Source of the DNA: Nephrocerus scutellatus | Taxonomy: Eukaryota; Arthropoda; Insecta; Diptera; Pipunculidae | Direction: 5' to 3' | NCBI GenBank assembly: GCA_947095585.1 | Contig: OX352763.1 | Location: 22,617,462 to 22,681,461 of the forward strand | Length of the DNA: 64,000 bases | Shown here: positions 42,401 through 48,110 of the stretch, in pieces | How the letters are laid out: the number at the start of each line of letters is the position of its first letter | Numbering within the stretch: position 1 is the stretch's first letter | Position numbers and translations under genes: made by a program | The notes under the pieces: generated by a model | What the model saw: only the letters and a program-made list of their open reading frames with translations | What the model was told of the DNA's origin: nothing | Databases searched by the model: none

Positions 42401-42949
42401 TCAAAAACAATAACAAATTCAAAGAATACGTAAATTGTCATGTTTTGAATAAAATGATACATAAACGAATTAGAAACCACAACAATTAAAGTTCAAGCAA
42501 AAATAAGAATGTTGCCTGGCAGATGAAAAAAAAGGAATCCCGAATTTCCTTTTCATTAGGCCTTGGGGGAATAAACAAAATCGAAGGTGTCACCTTACGA
42601 CACATGTTCACATGTTCCTACTTTTTTTTTAAATTTCAGATGAAACCCTCTAATTGAGTTAAGTAGGCAACAATATAAAAGAATGTACACAAATATTCCG
42701 CCCACATGAATTCAATTGTTGTCTTCCCAGCAATAATGACAGTGGAATAGGCATTATTTTCATATGGATTTTTCCCAGATGGGTGGCACGCACGCCCACC
42801 CATCTGTGTTTGCTTGGTGGTTTAAATTATGAGCCGTCCAAACATTGATGTACTTACGGATAGAAGAAGAAAAGAAACGTCGTCGACAAGAGCAGAATCC
42901 AGGCAAATGTTGCAGGAATATATCGCGTTTTGACATCGCATTTCGGCAT
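3267..42949 (-). CDS. Zdhhc8: Zdhhc8-like DHHC palmitoyltransferase gene (eight coding exons, 3' end outside window)
   Basis: Membrane S-acyltransferase of the ZDHHC5/8 class, which in animals transfers palmitate from acyl-CoA to cysteines of substrate proteins. Coding exons in order are 42949-42858, 14060-13942, 13883-13726, 13644-13472, 11363-11169, 11094-10851, 6044-5788 and 3452-3267. Together they give 1424 nt, about 474 residues. Every junction has GT/AG and keeps frame (intron phases 2,1,0,2,2,0,2). Membrane segments fall near residues 11-31, 42-60, 145-165 and 182-206. The Cys-rich domain precedes the catalytic DHHC at residues 126-129, and TTNE at 211-214 matches the family TTxE motif. 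The tail is polar with a polyglycine run. An in-frame TGA lies six codons before the ATG and supports the start. The C-terminal part of the tail lies beyond the left edge. Family assignment is secure; the exact orthologue name is by recollection of the Drosophila protein. Confidence 0.93.
3521..3563 (+). repeat. Left arm of a ~40-bp inverted repeat around an intronic insertion
   Basis: The core TATATCAATGGCT, then GAATTATAGACTTTTT, recurs inverted at 5701-5740. This arm has four extra bases (GGCT). The two arms bracket about 2.2 kb of retrotransposon debris between exons 7 and 8 of Zdhhc8. Confidence 0.75.
3584..3901 (-). CDS. Open reading frame, possible Penelope-like retroelement fragment
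   Basis: Intact 105-codon frame containing [16 protein letters not shown] and, later, [10 protein letters not shown]. This order faintly recalls the linker between reverse transcriptase and GIY-YIG endonuclease in Penelope-like elements (a YVPxLSEKLxxxL block, then a KLKDxI block). It stops before any endonuclease motif. It starts just inside the left inverted repeat and ends where the oppositely oriented gypsy sequence begins. The assignment is tentative. Confidence 0.35.
   Translation of the reverse strand: MFIKSLNTSFIKRQKLDGEIHNPNGVLVNSKGPMLYTYLNRKLEFRTDCKYDTLTYVPKLTEKLKQTLQTNSKDLLIANKIPYKAENSYTKLKDHIRRSGRWVNL
3901..5405 (+). mobile_element. Ty3/gypsy pol remnant (RT, RNase H region, integrase)
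   Basis: A YVDD-containing reverse transcriptase end is at about 3915-3960. It is followed by a typical YLGHVV-type block, [19 protein letters not shown] and an RNase H-proximal segment near 4040-4320. Integrase pieces are [11 protein letters not shown] near 4635, [20 protein letters not shown] near 4780, and [14 protein letters not shown] near 4890. A C-terminal integrase tail (109 codons from 5076) contains [17 protein letters not shown]. Multiple frameshifts, stops and a deletion break the frame. No LTR was recognised. Confidence 0.85.
5701..5740 (-). repeat. Right arm of the inverted repeat
   Basis: The reverse complement reads GGTATATCAATGGCTGAATT followed by ATAGACTTTTT and matches 3521-3563 with few differences. 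AT-rich similarity appears to fade inward for another 30 or so bases. Confidence 0.75.
5788..6044 (-). CDS. Zdhhc8: Zdhhc8 coding exon 7 (cytoplasmic tail, polyglycine)
   Basis: Encodes [20 protein letters not shown], then [13 protein letters not shown], a polyglycine run of about nine residues, and [16 protein letters not shown]. The acceptor is ATTTAG and the donor ACAGAG|GTACAA, phase 2. Homopolymeric glycine in this place suggests variable length between alleles or species. Confidence 0.9.
6045..7130. other. AT-rich Zdhhc8 intron
   Basis: Homopolymer-rich intron sequence between exon 7 and a LINE. The short frames here are low-complexity Phe/Ile/Lys peptides with no recognisable domain. 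Confidence 0.5.
7130..9735 (+). mobile_element. RTE-like LINE, degenerate (endonuclease plus partial RT and 3' end)
   Basis: Antisense to Zdhhc8. The APE-type endonuclease is spread over frames from 7460 to 8270: [77 protein letters not shown] and [17 protein letters not shown] linker follows at 8275-8682. The RT is truncated by a deletion near 8890-8940 but keeps the YADD catalytic motif at 9103-9117 and a [15 protein letters not shown] block. Remnants of the C-terminal WIGHTLRK region are near 9590. The 5' flank from about 7130 is probably its untranslated region. It is clearly inactive. Confidence 0.85.
9768..9840 (+). repeat. Dispersed ~65-bp repeat, copy A
   Basis: Contains TTAGACTGAATAACTACTAT followed by CCATATGGCGAGCTGAGA, closely repeated at 54905-54970. 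It may be the end of a short non-autonomous element. Confidence 0.65.
9841..10850. other. Zdhhc8 intron, nothing recognised
   Basis: AT-rich sequence between the LINE and exon 6 with no domain or repeat I can name. Confidence 0.5.
10851..11094 (-). CDS. Zdhhc8: Zdhhc8 coding exon 6 (cytoplasmic tail)
   Basis: Encodes [19 protein letters not shown], then a polar low-complexity stretch, then [16 protein letters not shown]. The acceptor is CCTCCACAG and the donor TAGTAAG|GTGGGT, phase 0. The end of this exon is the part that best matches remembered Drosophila sequence; the middle is more variable. Confidence 0.9.
11169..11363 (-). CDS. Zdhhc8: Zdhhc8 coding exon 5 (TM4 and TTxE motif)
   Basis: Encodes the fourth membrane segment, then [20 protein letters not shown], then [20 protein letters not shown]. 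The TTNE motif and the Cys-rich patch are family hallmarks. The acceptor is GTCAACAG and the donor CCTAG|GTAACT, phase 2. Confidence 0.94.
11850..12790 (+). mobile_element. RTE-like LINE fragment (linker and 5' RT)
   Basis: Antisense to Zdhhc8, between its exons 5 and 4. Frames from 11884 encode the endonuclease-RT linker ([19 protein letters not shown]). RT motifs follow: [11 protein letters not shown] near 12430, [20 protein letters not shown] near 12465, [20 protein letters not shown] near 12550 and [13 protein letters not shown] near 12650. Stops and frameshifts interrupt it. It covers parts missing from the LINE at 7130-9735. Confidence 0.8.
12790..13395 (+). mobile_element. LINE 3' region, degenerate
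   Basis: GC-richer than the surrounding intron. The end TAAGTGGGTCGGTTTTCTGC, then GTTAGCCACTCCAACCTAAG, resembles the 3' ends of the I/LOA-like LINEs at 30400-30475 and 35285-35355. No intact frame remains. Confidence 0.5.
13472..13644 (-). CDS. Zdhhc8: Zdhhc8 coding exon 4 (catalytic DHHC and TM3)
   Basis: Encodes [20 protein letters not shown], which contains the catalytic DHHC and flanking conserved residues. The third membrane segment follows. The acceptor is TTTTCCAG and the donor GTAGC|GTATCC, phase 2. Confidence 0.95.
13726..13883 (-). CDS. Zdhhc8: Zdhhc8 coding exon 3 (Cys-rich zinc-binding domain)
   Basis: Encodes an acidic linker ([17 protein letters not shown]) followed by the Cys-rich domain: [20 protein letters not shown], then NHCIE. 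The acceptor is CACACAG and the donor GAA|GTGAGT, phase 0. Its cysteines and histidines are the usual zinc ligands of DHHC enzymes. Confidence 0.93.
13942..14060 (-). CDS. Zdhhc8: Zdhhc8 coding exon 2 (luminal loop and TM2)
   Basis: Begins after a pyrimidine-rich acceptor ending CATTTAG and encodes [16 protein letters not shown], then the second membrane segment [16 protein letters not shown]. The donor is AAAG|GTAAGTG, phase 1. Confidence 0.93.
14360..17450 (-). mobile_element. Ty3/gypsy retrotransposon pol, degenerate
   Basis: Same strand as Zdhhc8, in intron 1. Reading leftwards: protease-side sequence near 17080-16860; RT from 16848 ([34 protein letters not shown], then after a stop [20 protein letters not shown]); RNase H ([16 protein letters not shown] near 16010; [16 protein letters not shown] near 15890). 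Integrase follows from about 15700 to 14500 ([17 protein letters not shown] near 15040; [20 protein letters not shown] near 14930; a [19 protein letters not shown] tail near 14600). Several stops and shifts break it. No env-like frame or paired LTRs were seen. Confidence 0.88.
17451..18570. other. Zdhhc8 intron, no gene; small direct repeat and microsatellite
   Basis: Contains a TTCG microsatellite (17920-17943). A ~40-bp direct repeat lies at 18402-18440 and 18511-18550, 109 bp apart, with the shared core TTTCTTTATTTAC. Confidence 0.55.
17920..17943 (+). repeat. (TTCG)n microsatellite
   Basis: About six tandem TTCG units read directly from the sequence. Confidence 0.85.
18570..19366 (+). 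mobile_element. Jockey-like LINE, internally deleted
   Basis: 172-codon frame from 18573: [20 protein letters not shown] and [20 protein letters not shown] are RT motifs. The frame then jumps, by internal deletion, to [20 protein letters not shown] and [15 protein letters not shown] of the C-terminal region. The RT palm with the catalytic Asp pair is missing. The 3' end, with CATTATAAAAAAAT as tail, resembles the fragments near 49540 and 59965. Confidence 0.82.
19368..19395 (-). repeat. Orphan Tc1-like terminal repeat
   Basis: Reads GTGCTTCTAATCTAAGTGAA then CCGCAGTG, followed by TA. It matches the ends of the element at 40303-42234 and sits directly after the tail of the LINE at 18570-19366. 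Confidence 0.6.
19396..20690. other. Zdhhc8 intron, nothing recognised
   Basis: AT-rich intron with short frames only; no domain or repeat identified. Confidence 0.5.
20690..22280 (+). mobile_element. I/LOA-like LINE with RNase H remnant, degenerate
   Basis: RT block RGTPQGGI near 20708 and AIAYLDD near 20800 (first residue of the YADD-type motif region altered). A thumb-type segment [12 protein letters not shown] follows near 20905. Then comes [20 protein letters not shown] near 21235, an RNase H block ([14 protein letters not shown] near 21510, [10 protein letters not shown] near 21655), and a [22 protein letters not shown]-terminal region near 21980. The 3' end shows the GGCATCACAATGGACC signature shared with 30390 and 35340. 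Inactive. Confidence 0.8.
22281..25184. other. Zdhhc8 intron, unassigned
   Basis: 22300-22860 has TE-like but unassignable sequence. 23050-25180 is ordinary AT-rich intron. A CAT/ATC microsatellite occupies 24787-24810. Confidence 0.5.
24787..24810 (+). repeat. (ATC)n microsatellite
   Basis: Eight tandem ATC units seen directly. Confidence 0.85.
25185..25399. mobile_element. 215-bp MITE with 25-bp terminal inverted repeats and TA target duplication
   Basis: The left end AAGGGTGTCCCAACAAGAGC then GCCGG mirrors the right end CCGGCGCTCTTGTTGGGACA then CTCTT with one mismatch. TA flanks both ends (25183-25184 and 25400-25401). There is no coding capacity. The TA duplication suggests mobilisation by a Tc1/mariner-type transposase. 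Confidence 0.88.
25404..26340 (+). repeat. Foldback-like arm with 121-124 bp tandem units
   Basis: Starts TTAACTTCACGGCCTTGCTG and contains a tandem array. The marker ATCTCNGATGG recurs at 26017, 26138 and 26262, giving a period of 121-124 bp. Each unit has a GC-rich block (GAGACCCCGGGCCCC-type) and an ACCCGATTTT block. A LINE fragment (25540-25880) interrupts the first units. Same family, inverted, at 32590-33010, 38930-39180 and 48130-48290. Confidence 0.82.
25540..25885 (+). mobile_element. Jockey-like LINE fragment (RT)
   Basis: RT motifs [33 protein letters not shown] near 25620, and a [15 protein letters not shown] block near 25800. Stops interrupt the frame. It is embedded in the tandem-repeat arm. 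Confidence 0.78.
26345..26660 (+). mobile_element. Jockey-like LINE 3' fragment
   Basis: [17 protein letters not shown] near 26370, a diverged TCCTCAAGAGGAATAGCCAG block near 26522 and CGTGGCGCTCTAAATGCTCA near 26574. The same order occurs at 49230-49530 and 59565-59960. Confidence 0.72.
26661..28380. other. Zdhhc8 intron, nothing recognised
   Basis: AT-rich intron without long frames, domains or clear repeats. Confidence 0.5.
28380..30475 (+). mobile_element. I/LOA-like LINE (RT, RNase H, 3' end), degenerate
   Basis: From about 29165: RGTPQG-type block, [12 protein letters not shown] with the YADD motif near 29280, RNase H block [20 protein letters not shown] and [12 protein letters not shown] (29642-29750), and a C-terminal [14 protein letters not shown] region near 30190. 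The 3' end reads GGTATCACAATGGACCATTA near 30387, then CCACCTTAACCTAAGCTAAC near 30440. 28380-29160 is GC-richer and may be its 5' untranslated part, which is less certain. Inactive; antisense to Zdhhc8. Confidence 0.8.
30476..31355. other. Zdhhc8 intron with (TG)n at 30928-30947
   Basis: No gene recognised; a short TG microsatellite is present. Confidence 0.5.
31356..33065 (+). mobile_element. Tc1-like DNA transposon with terminal repeats, carrying a nested repeat
   Basis: The left terminus CAGTCCAGTTCACTTAAATG then GACGCACC is mirrored at the right end (33038-33065) with a few mismatches. TA flanks both ends (31354-31355, 33066-33067). Transposase pieces: [19 protein letters not shown] near 32010 with the first catalytic Asp, [13 protein letters not shown] near 32130, then [20 protein letters not shown] near 32280 and [18 protein letters not shown] near 32360 with the second Asp and the Glu of a DDE triad. 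Frames are broken upstream. A foldback-type arm (32590-33010) has inserted downstream of the transposase. Confidence 0.87.
32590..33010 (-). repeat. Foldback-like arm (inverted orientation) nested in the Tc1-like element
   Basis: Shows ACACATGTGTNNAAAATTT blocks and AAATCGGGTTAATTTTTAAA, ending GACCAGCCAGCAACCCAGCC then the CACGCGAAGTTAATATAGAG terminus shared with 48245-48290. Confidence 0.75.
33195..33970 (-). mobile_element. mariner transposase remnant
   Basis: The 118-codon frame 33557-33201 carries [20 protein letters not shown] and [20 protein letters not shown], the mariner C-terminal catalytic region (second and third Asp). The overlapping frame 33765-33496 carries the middle. The N-terminal part toward 33970 is present only in fragments. 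No terminal repeats recognised. Confidence 0.82.
33981..34090 (+). repeat. tRNA-derived SINE, 5'-truncated
   Basis: CTGAGCAGGAGGTTCGTGGT, then TCGAATCCCAATAACACC, contains a perfect RNA polymerase III box B (GGTTCGAATCC, 34006-34016). The body AACACCAAAAGCATTTTCCA matches the copy at 59432-59509 and its downstream flank. Box A is missing or truncated here. Confidence 0.7.
34091..35284. other. Zdhhc8 intron, nothing recognised; (TA)n at 34165-34184
   Basis: No long frame or domain; simple TA repeat only. Confidence 0.5.
35285..35355 (-). mobile_element. I/LOA-like LINE 3' end, short fragment
   Basis: The reverse complement reads CAATCACAATAGACCATTAC then AGTATGTCGGTTTCACTGAC and AGCCACCTTAACCT, matching the 3' end at 30387-30460. 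It is the only sense-oriented LINE piece I recognise in the Zdhhc8 introns. Confidence 0.7.
35356..36000. other. Zdhhc8 intron, weakly TE-like
   Basis: No confident domain; the right part may be the 5' side of the following LINE. Confidence 0.4.
36000..37210 (+). mobile_element. Jockey-like LINE, degenerate
   Basis: Pre-RT region [16 protein letters not shown] near 36030; RT motifs [13 protein letters not shown] near 36300, [15 protein letters not shown] near 36510, [20 protein letters not shown] near 36605, [20 protein letters not shown] near 36800 and SLADDTTL near 37010. Frames are broken by shifts and by a short insertion before the LADD motif. Confidence 0.83.
37211..38929. other. Zdhhc8 intron, nothing recognised
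   Basis: AT-rich, with short GGTA/CAGA simple repeats near 38255-38310; no domain found. Confidence 0.5.
38930..39180 (-). repeat. Foldback-like arm, two tandem units
   Basis: CCATCTGAGATACACATGCG recurs at 38994 and 39112 (about 120 bp apart), with ACAAAAAGTG and a GC-rich block between. Orientation is inverted relative to 25404-26340. Confidence 0.75.
39425..40030 (+). mobile_element. RTE-like LINE fragments (C-terminus, then RT piece)
   Basis: The C-terminal region [20 protein letters not shown] near 39670 is the usual end of RTE-type ORFs. Downstream at 39930-40030 an RT piece [20 protein letters not shown] appears, so the order is scrambled (tandem or nested copies). Confidence 0.75.
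40915..41435 (+). mobile_element. RTE-like LINE fragment (linker and RT start)
   Basis: [20 protein letters not shown] near 41005, then a 112-codon frame from 41093 with [39 protein letters not shown] and a [10 protein letters not shown] block. The frame is truncated before the catalytic core. Confidence 0.82.
41440..41560 (+). repeat. CpG-rich repeat unit
   Basis: Contains GTTTGACGCGTGGCGCGTGT after a GTGAGCGGCACAATGTCAGG block; related units are at 47790-48110 and 56930-57850. Confidence 0.6.
42235..42857. other. Start of Zdhhc8 intron 1, nothing recognised
   Basis: Intron sequence next to the first donor; no element identified. Confidence 0.5.
42858..42949 (-). CDS. Zdhhc8: Zdhhc8 coding exon 1 (N-terminus and TM1)
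   Basis: Encodes [17 protein letters not shown] followed by the first hydrophobic segment ending FFFYP. This N-terminus is characteristic of ZDHHC5/8 proteins. The donor is CC|GTAAGTA and the phase (2) joins the exon at 14060 to make proline. It lies 28.8 kb from the next exon, so it is easily missed by gene finders. Confidence 0.92.
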
Positions 42950-44139
42950 TTTCCTCCTGTATATTCAATCAAACTGCGTTATGCGAGAATTTCTTCTGTT
43001 AGTGGGATGATGATTGTGAGAAAAAAAAACCCGAAATAAAGAAAACCGTAAGCAACGACGACAAACTATTAGGTACTTGTCCTTCACGCAAATTTTATTG
43101 AAAATATAAAAAATCTATATATTCTTTTCTGTTTCGTTAACTATTCGCGTACACACACCAAAAAATCAAAATCGCTCTTTCTTTTTATTTCAATTGAGGT
43201 TGGTTTGTTAGTTGCGCGTCGTTTATTCGCAATTTTCTTCTTTGCTTTTCGTCGCTGCTCCCCTTTTACATTTTTTGCACGCGTAATTTCATAAAATTCC
43301 CGTTCAACACAATTCGCATTTTTCTTTTTTATTTCCTGGACGCGACTTTTTCTCAAGGAATTCTAGGTTTTCTTCGAATATTGCGAGTATTTTCAAGAAA
43401 TATTTGCCCTTTTTTCTTTTTGCGCTAGTCGCCTGGAAAACTCACTGGAGATGGTGACTGAATATGTGGACACTACGAAAAACTGTAGGGAAAGCAATTA
43501 ATGACAAATGCTGATAACTCGAAACACTCAACAACATCGGACGCACAACAGTTGTAAGACGGCGAACAAATTTCTTAAACATATTTCGGAATTCGCGATG
43601 CGATTTTTTTAAAGGGAATTTCTATTTTTAAAATTTGATTCCTACACGCACTTATTCCATCTCGATTCGATACCGACCCAAGACATTTTTCGTTTTCACC
43701 TGTGCGCTGGCTTTCCTTTTGGCTTAACGTTTGATTTCAGTTTTTTTCTCTGTCTGACGTGTGGCGTGAAATGGTCAGAAAATTTGTTGTCATATTCTTC
43801 TTTGTTTCGTTAATTTGAACGAAAATCCTACATGAACATGGTTGCTGATTATTTTTTAAACTAAATGATTGTAAACTGGTGCTGCCAATACCCCAATAGC
43901 ACTTAGGTAGGTATTTATAAGTGCGATTTAATTAACATTTCGTTTGGCGTGGGGTAAAAACCGACATGAAAAGGCGTGTCCCATTTTTAATATATGTTAG
44001 TACTATTATAGAGAGAACAAGGTAGAAAAAGAATTTTTTTATTAATATATTACAGTTAGCTTAGACGTAAGTTTTTAAATTAATAATCAAATTGGAGTTA
44101 TCTCTTTTTCAATACAAGTTATCTTTGCAGTTGTATGAG
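42950..44139 (-). promoter_or_regulatory. Zdhhc8 upstream region (5' UTR and likely promoter)
   Basis: Lies directly before the Zdhhc8 ATG, so the 5' untranslated region and promoter should be here if no further upstream exon exists. No TATA box or initiator can be assigned with confidence. A basic 71-codon frame at 43141-43356 is probably chance. Confidence 0.35.
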
Positions 44140-44522
44140 TGCAGCACTTGGAAGGTGACTGCTGCCTACGGAACATCTTAAGGGTTTTCTAGGCTAACCG
44201 TATCTCTAACGAACAATTTTAACAGAAAACGTGTCAGAAATTAATAGGCACAACCATCCAACGACGGAAGTGGCATTGGATTGGTCATACACTCCGAAAA
44301 GGCAACAGTTCCATAGAAAACTATGCAATGCAATGGAAACCGTTATCTCAAGATGGCAGAAGAACGGGCCGTCAGAGAAAAACATTGCGCAGAATAGTTG
44401 AGGAGGAGTCACGGCATTTGGTTATGAGTTGGAGAGAGCTGAAGTTCTCTGCCAGGAACCGCACGCGATGGCGAGTAGGCGTAGTAGAGGCCTTAGGACC
44501 CACAAGGGGATATAGGACATAA
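44140..44522 (+). mobile_element. RTE-like LINE 3' end
   Basis: ATCCAACGACGGAAGTGGCA near 44255 encodes RRKWHWIGHTLRK. The frame then gives MQWKPLSQDGRRTGRQRKTL and WRVGVVEALGPTRGYRT and a stop. The same family as 7130-9735, whose 3' part (about 9480-9680) is very similar. Confidence 0.83.
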
Positions 44523-45790
44523 ATAAATGAGAAAATTAATAATAAAAGTTGGGCCCAATTTTATGTACGCGGATAGAAGATTAATCCTCGTATGAACGAC
44601 GATAAACAAGAAAATTAATCATCGGAATATTTTTAAATTAAAACCCAATTCAAAAATATATCATAAAATGGATCCAAAAATTATGAAAAATTAGTATAGA
44701 AATGCGAAGTTTGTTTAGTATTGTAGAAAACACAAAAATGTAGTAACTTCTAAAAACGGACGCGATTTTAAAAAATAAAAAAAATTAAACATACAATACA
44801 AGAATACAATGCTTTTAATATAAAGGTTAAACTGTGATATAGCTCCTACCCCAAAAACATAATTTGACGAATATAACCAAAATATGAAATGTAAAAATAA
44901 AAGTATTATTATACTTAATAAAATGTAAATATAAATTTTCCTTTTAAAAATCGTGCAACACAAAAGTGAAATGGCCGCACTAAATTATATTTCCTTTGCA
45001 AAAGAGGAAAAATAAAAGTTATTTATTCACAAAAAATTGAAAATTTATGAAGTTAACTGAATAACAAAAGTAGTTATAGTAGTTTTACATCATATTATGT
45101 ACCAATAATAAAAAATAAATATTTTACTTTTTATGAGATAGGAGCTATATAACACAAATCCAATACAAAATGTTTTTAACAATAAATTGGGTGAACTCAA
45201 AAAACAGTATCAGAGGAAAACGCCGAATACCAAACAACAAAGTCAGATCTTTCGTTTCCATTATGTCGGAATCCGACGAGGATGTTTCTACTTTCATCTT
45301 AAAATCAAAATGCATTAATTATTATCGTCATATTATTTAATATCATCGTCCATAAAAACGATGACAAAAAACGCGCTTGAAGTGTAATCTACACTTTCGG
45401 ATATTTTTTATTTATCTCGTTCTTAAAATAGGGCCTTAGTGTTAAGTTTTTCCATAAGTGCAATAGACTTTGACAGCTATAATGAAAGCGAAAAATATCG
45501 TTCGTTCCACAATTGTCATGTTCGTACCTATACTTCATTTTACGCCATTTTCGTTAAGCTTCATGTTTACATCTCTGCGAACGTCCATGATTAACCACAC
45601 ATCAGGCACAGCACAGCTGAATATTGAAATTTGAAAGCACAACATATAATCACAAAATTCACCATTATTGTGAATTGAAGGAAAACACGGTGGATTTCTA
45701 TCGCCCATAAAAATTTTCAGCACACAAATTAAAATCCAGTAATAAAACCACTAATTCATAATTGCTTTCGAATTTCTTGACCAAAAAAAA
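44523..45790. other. Region upstream of the BCL7-like gene
   Basis: AT-rich; presumably holds the promoter and 5' UTR of the BCL7-like gene. Nothing specific recognised. Confidence 0.45.
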
Positions 45791-45879
45791 ATGTCTCGCA
45801 GTGTTCGTGCTGAGACCCGAAGTAGGGCGAAAGATGATATTAAGCGTGTAATGCAAGCAGTCGACAAAGTTCGCCATTG
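45791..45879 (+). CDS. BCL7-like: BCL7-like exon 1
   Basis: The start ATG sits in an A-rich context. The exon encodes [20 protein letters not shown] and on to VRH, and ends in phase 2 at TG|GTAAGG. Confidence 0.92.
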
Positions 45880-46389
45880 GTAAGGCTCGAAACATCCTGG
45901 CTCCTGCTAAAATTAATTAATTTTTGATTGGCCACTTCTTTCATGTGACAGGGAAAAGAAATGGGTCACAATCGGTGACACAACGATGAAAATCTACAAA
46001 TGGGTACCCATTTCCAATTCGGAAAAGAAAAAAATCATCTCGAAAAATGATAAAGAGAACTCACAGAAAGGTACCCCAACGCCACCTCAAATCACACCAA
46101 GCTATGGAGGACTCACGGCGGACGATTCGAATACTTGTGAGTCGAAGAGAGTAGAGCCAACGAATGATTAGATAAAATGTCTTATCAAATTTCCAATTAA
46201 TTCTGTCTGTTTATTCAATCCAGTGCACTTTACTAATTATCATTTTTTTCTTCTCATTGCTTTTCAGGCTTTTCCATGGTCAGCGATTCCCAAGGTGCTA
46301 CTGAGTTTGTTTCAAGCATGCCATTTTCTGAAGACTCCAACTCGCAAGGCAGTGACGGTCCAGTGAAACGCATGAAAGCAAGCGATTAA
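45791..46389 (+). CDS. BCL7-like: BCL7-family protein gene (three exons)
   Basis: Predicted 131-residue protein from exons 45791-45879, 45952-46136 and 46268-46389. The conserved N-terminal BCL7 domain is plain: [20 protein letters not shown], a tryptophan split across intron 1, [10 protein letters not shown] and KIYKWVP. In animals BCL7 proteins are accessory subunits of SWI/SNF (BAF/BAP) chromatin-remodelling complexes. The middle is Lys/Ser/Pro-rich. The C-terminus ends [10 protein letters not shown], recalling the PPSKKMK-type end of vertebrate BCL7. It is shorter than the vertebrate proteins (over 200 residues). Both introns are short (72 and 131 bp), with donors TG|GTAAGG and CTT|GTGAGT. 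The gene is divergent from Zdhhc8. Several AATAAA hexamers follow, e.g. 46841-46846. Confidence 0.93.
45952..46136 (+). CDS. BCL7-like: BCL7-like exon 2
   Basis: Follows an acceptor ending GTGACAG and completes the BCL7 core ([19 protein letters not shown]). A lysine-rich linker and [19 protein letters not shown] follow. The donor is ACTT|GTGAGT, phase 1. Without splicing, the frame runs on to a stop at 46171. Confidence 0.92.
46268..46389 (+). CDS. BCL7-like: BCL7-like exon 3 and stop
   Basis: Follows the pyrimidine-rich acceptor CTTTTCAG. It encodes a Ser/acidic tail ([17 protein letters not shown], then [20 protein letters not shown]) and stops at TAA 46387-46389. Confidence 0.9.
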
Positions 46390-47394
46390 TTTTACGTTTC
46401 TTAGTAGTAACCTCAGCTGGCAATTTGGAACTTAAACTTTTAAGAAGCCGCTACTTTTATATATATATATAAAATCCTTTCATCCATTGGATACATTAGT
46501 GTAATTCAGAATTATTTTACCTAAAATAATCTCAATATTAAAGGTATTTTTTCTATTAATTAATTCAAACAAAAACTGCCCTTTGTGTCGTTATATTTTT
46601 TTATGTTGTTTTTAAGAATTTTTAGAACTTTACGCGTGTGATTTCCACATTTAATTTTTAATTAGGTGATCCAAAATTGAATTTTGTACGTTTTTGTATA
46701 ATCGAGATGAGTCTGTCAAATCTTTAAAATTAACTTAAATTTCATCTTGTCGCGTGTTCCTCTTCATCTCTCTTATATTGTAATATTGTTACGATCAGTC
46801 AGTGTTTTTGCAATAACTAAAGACAATTATTAGAAAAACAAATAAATGTTGCCTATGTAATGAATGTTATATGTAACAAAATTCGTTTTTGAAATTTCTA
46901 TCTCCTTATTTATAAGTATAAATAGTTAAGATTTCATCTATGATATTAAATTATTATAATTATATAGCATTGATAATCTATTATTATTTTGTATTTTGAT
47001 TATTGAATTAAGTAATTTATTTTACATATTATACTAAATCAAGTTGATTGCTTCACTAATGAAGCGAGTTCTACTTATAGATACATACCTAAATAAATCC
47101 AAATAAATGATAAAGATTGCGAATAGCAGTACTATAAATATATATATATATATATATATTAATGAAAAAATTGTCCAGTCTTGTTTACACCCTTGTTTAT
47201 AATTTAAAAAAATGCTTTTGTACAGTACGTATATATATTATAATTATAATAATGTAGTAATATTTCTAATTCTTATAAGTTATGCAACAAATAAAAACCT
47301 AAAACCATATTTATTGTGCTTCATTCTTAATAACAAAAAAAAAAGGTAGACTGTGTCGTCTACATGGCCGCGAGGATCTTGAGCGTGACCACTT
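46390..47394 (+). other. BCL7-like 3' UTR and downstream AT-rich region
   Basis: Several AATAAA hexamers (for example 46841-46846 and 47290-47295) could serve polyadenylation. (AT)n at 47138-47159. Confidence 0.5.
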
Positions 47395-47689
47395 CCTAAG
47401 CCCGATTTTATTCAAATTTTGCAAGCATATGTATCTCCGATAGGCAACACTTTTTGTAAGCCCCATGGTCGGGGCACAAATACAAATTTTATAAAAAAAG
47501 TACCCGATTTTCTTAAAATTTTATACCCCTATGTATCTCCCATGGACAACATTTTTTGTAAAAATTTGGTAGGTATCGGGCTACCAGGGCTCCCCTCATC
47601 TCTCTGCTCTTCATACTACCCCCATTCTACTGACATCTAAGACCCTTCAAGAGCCACCTTAATATATCCACCTCACTAGGAGCCCCCTG

Positions 47690-47735
47690 CACAAAAATCC
47701 ATGCACATAACCACTGAGCCACGGTGCCCACTTTT
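47690..47735 (-). repeat. tRNA-like SINE head (box A only), tentative
   Basis: The reverse complement GGGCACCGTGGCTCAGTGGT contains a box A (TGGCTCAGTGG, 47711-47721) like that of the SINE at 59432-59509. No box B is recognisable downstream. Confidence 0.4.
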
Positions 47736-47789
47736 TTAAAAACTTTTATTTAACTTGACCCCATTTTGTCTGCATTTTCGACCAATTTG

Positions 47790-48110
47790 AGGTCCTTTTT
47801 AACCATCTTCCACACGTCCTAGAGAGCTGAAATTTTCCAAGTATCTAAGTCCAAAATAGCATTTTTTATATTCCAAGAATGACGCGTGTCGCGTGTAGTG
47901 CGTGTGATGCGTTGAACTCTTTTTTTGACTTCTTTGAGTTACTTTTGAATAACCTTCCACACGACCTAGAGAGAGGTAATTTTGTATCTAAGTCCAAAAT
48001 AGCATTTTTTATATTCCACGTATGACGCGTGTCACGTGTCGCGTCAGATGGGTTGACATTTTTTTTCGACGTTGAGGTCCTGTTGAATCACCTTCTTCTA
48101 GAGAGCTGAA
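47790..48110 (+). repeat. CpG-rich tandem units (132-147 bp)
   Basis: The marker AGAGAG after CCTTCCACACGACCT-type sequence occurs at 47821, 47968 and 48100. Each unit carries AAAATAGCATTTTTTATATT and then a GACGCGTGTCGCG-type block. Confidence 0.8.

Noticed and set aside
42760..42972. 70-codon minus-strand frame overlapping Zdhhc8 exon 1
   Set aside because: It reads the exon in another frame; the correct frame gives the conserved N-terminus of ZDHHC5/8.
43141..43356. Lys/Arg-rich 71-codon frame upstream of Zdhhc8
   Set aside because: Low-complexity peptide from T-rich DNA, with no domain. At most it lies in a 5' UTR.
34165..47159. Possible CRISPR-like arrays among short repeats
   Set aside because: The repeats are microsatellites or transposon units in a eukaryotic genome; none has regular unique spacers.
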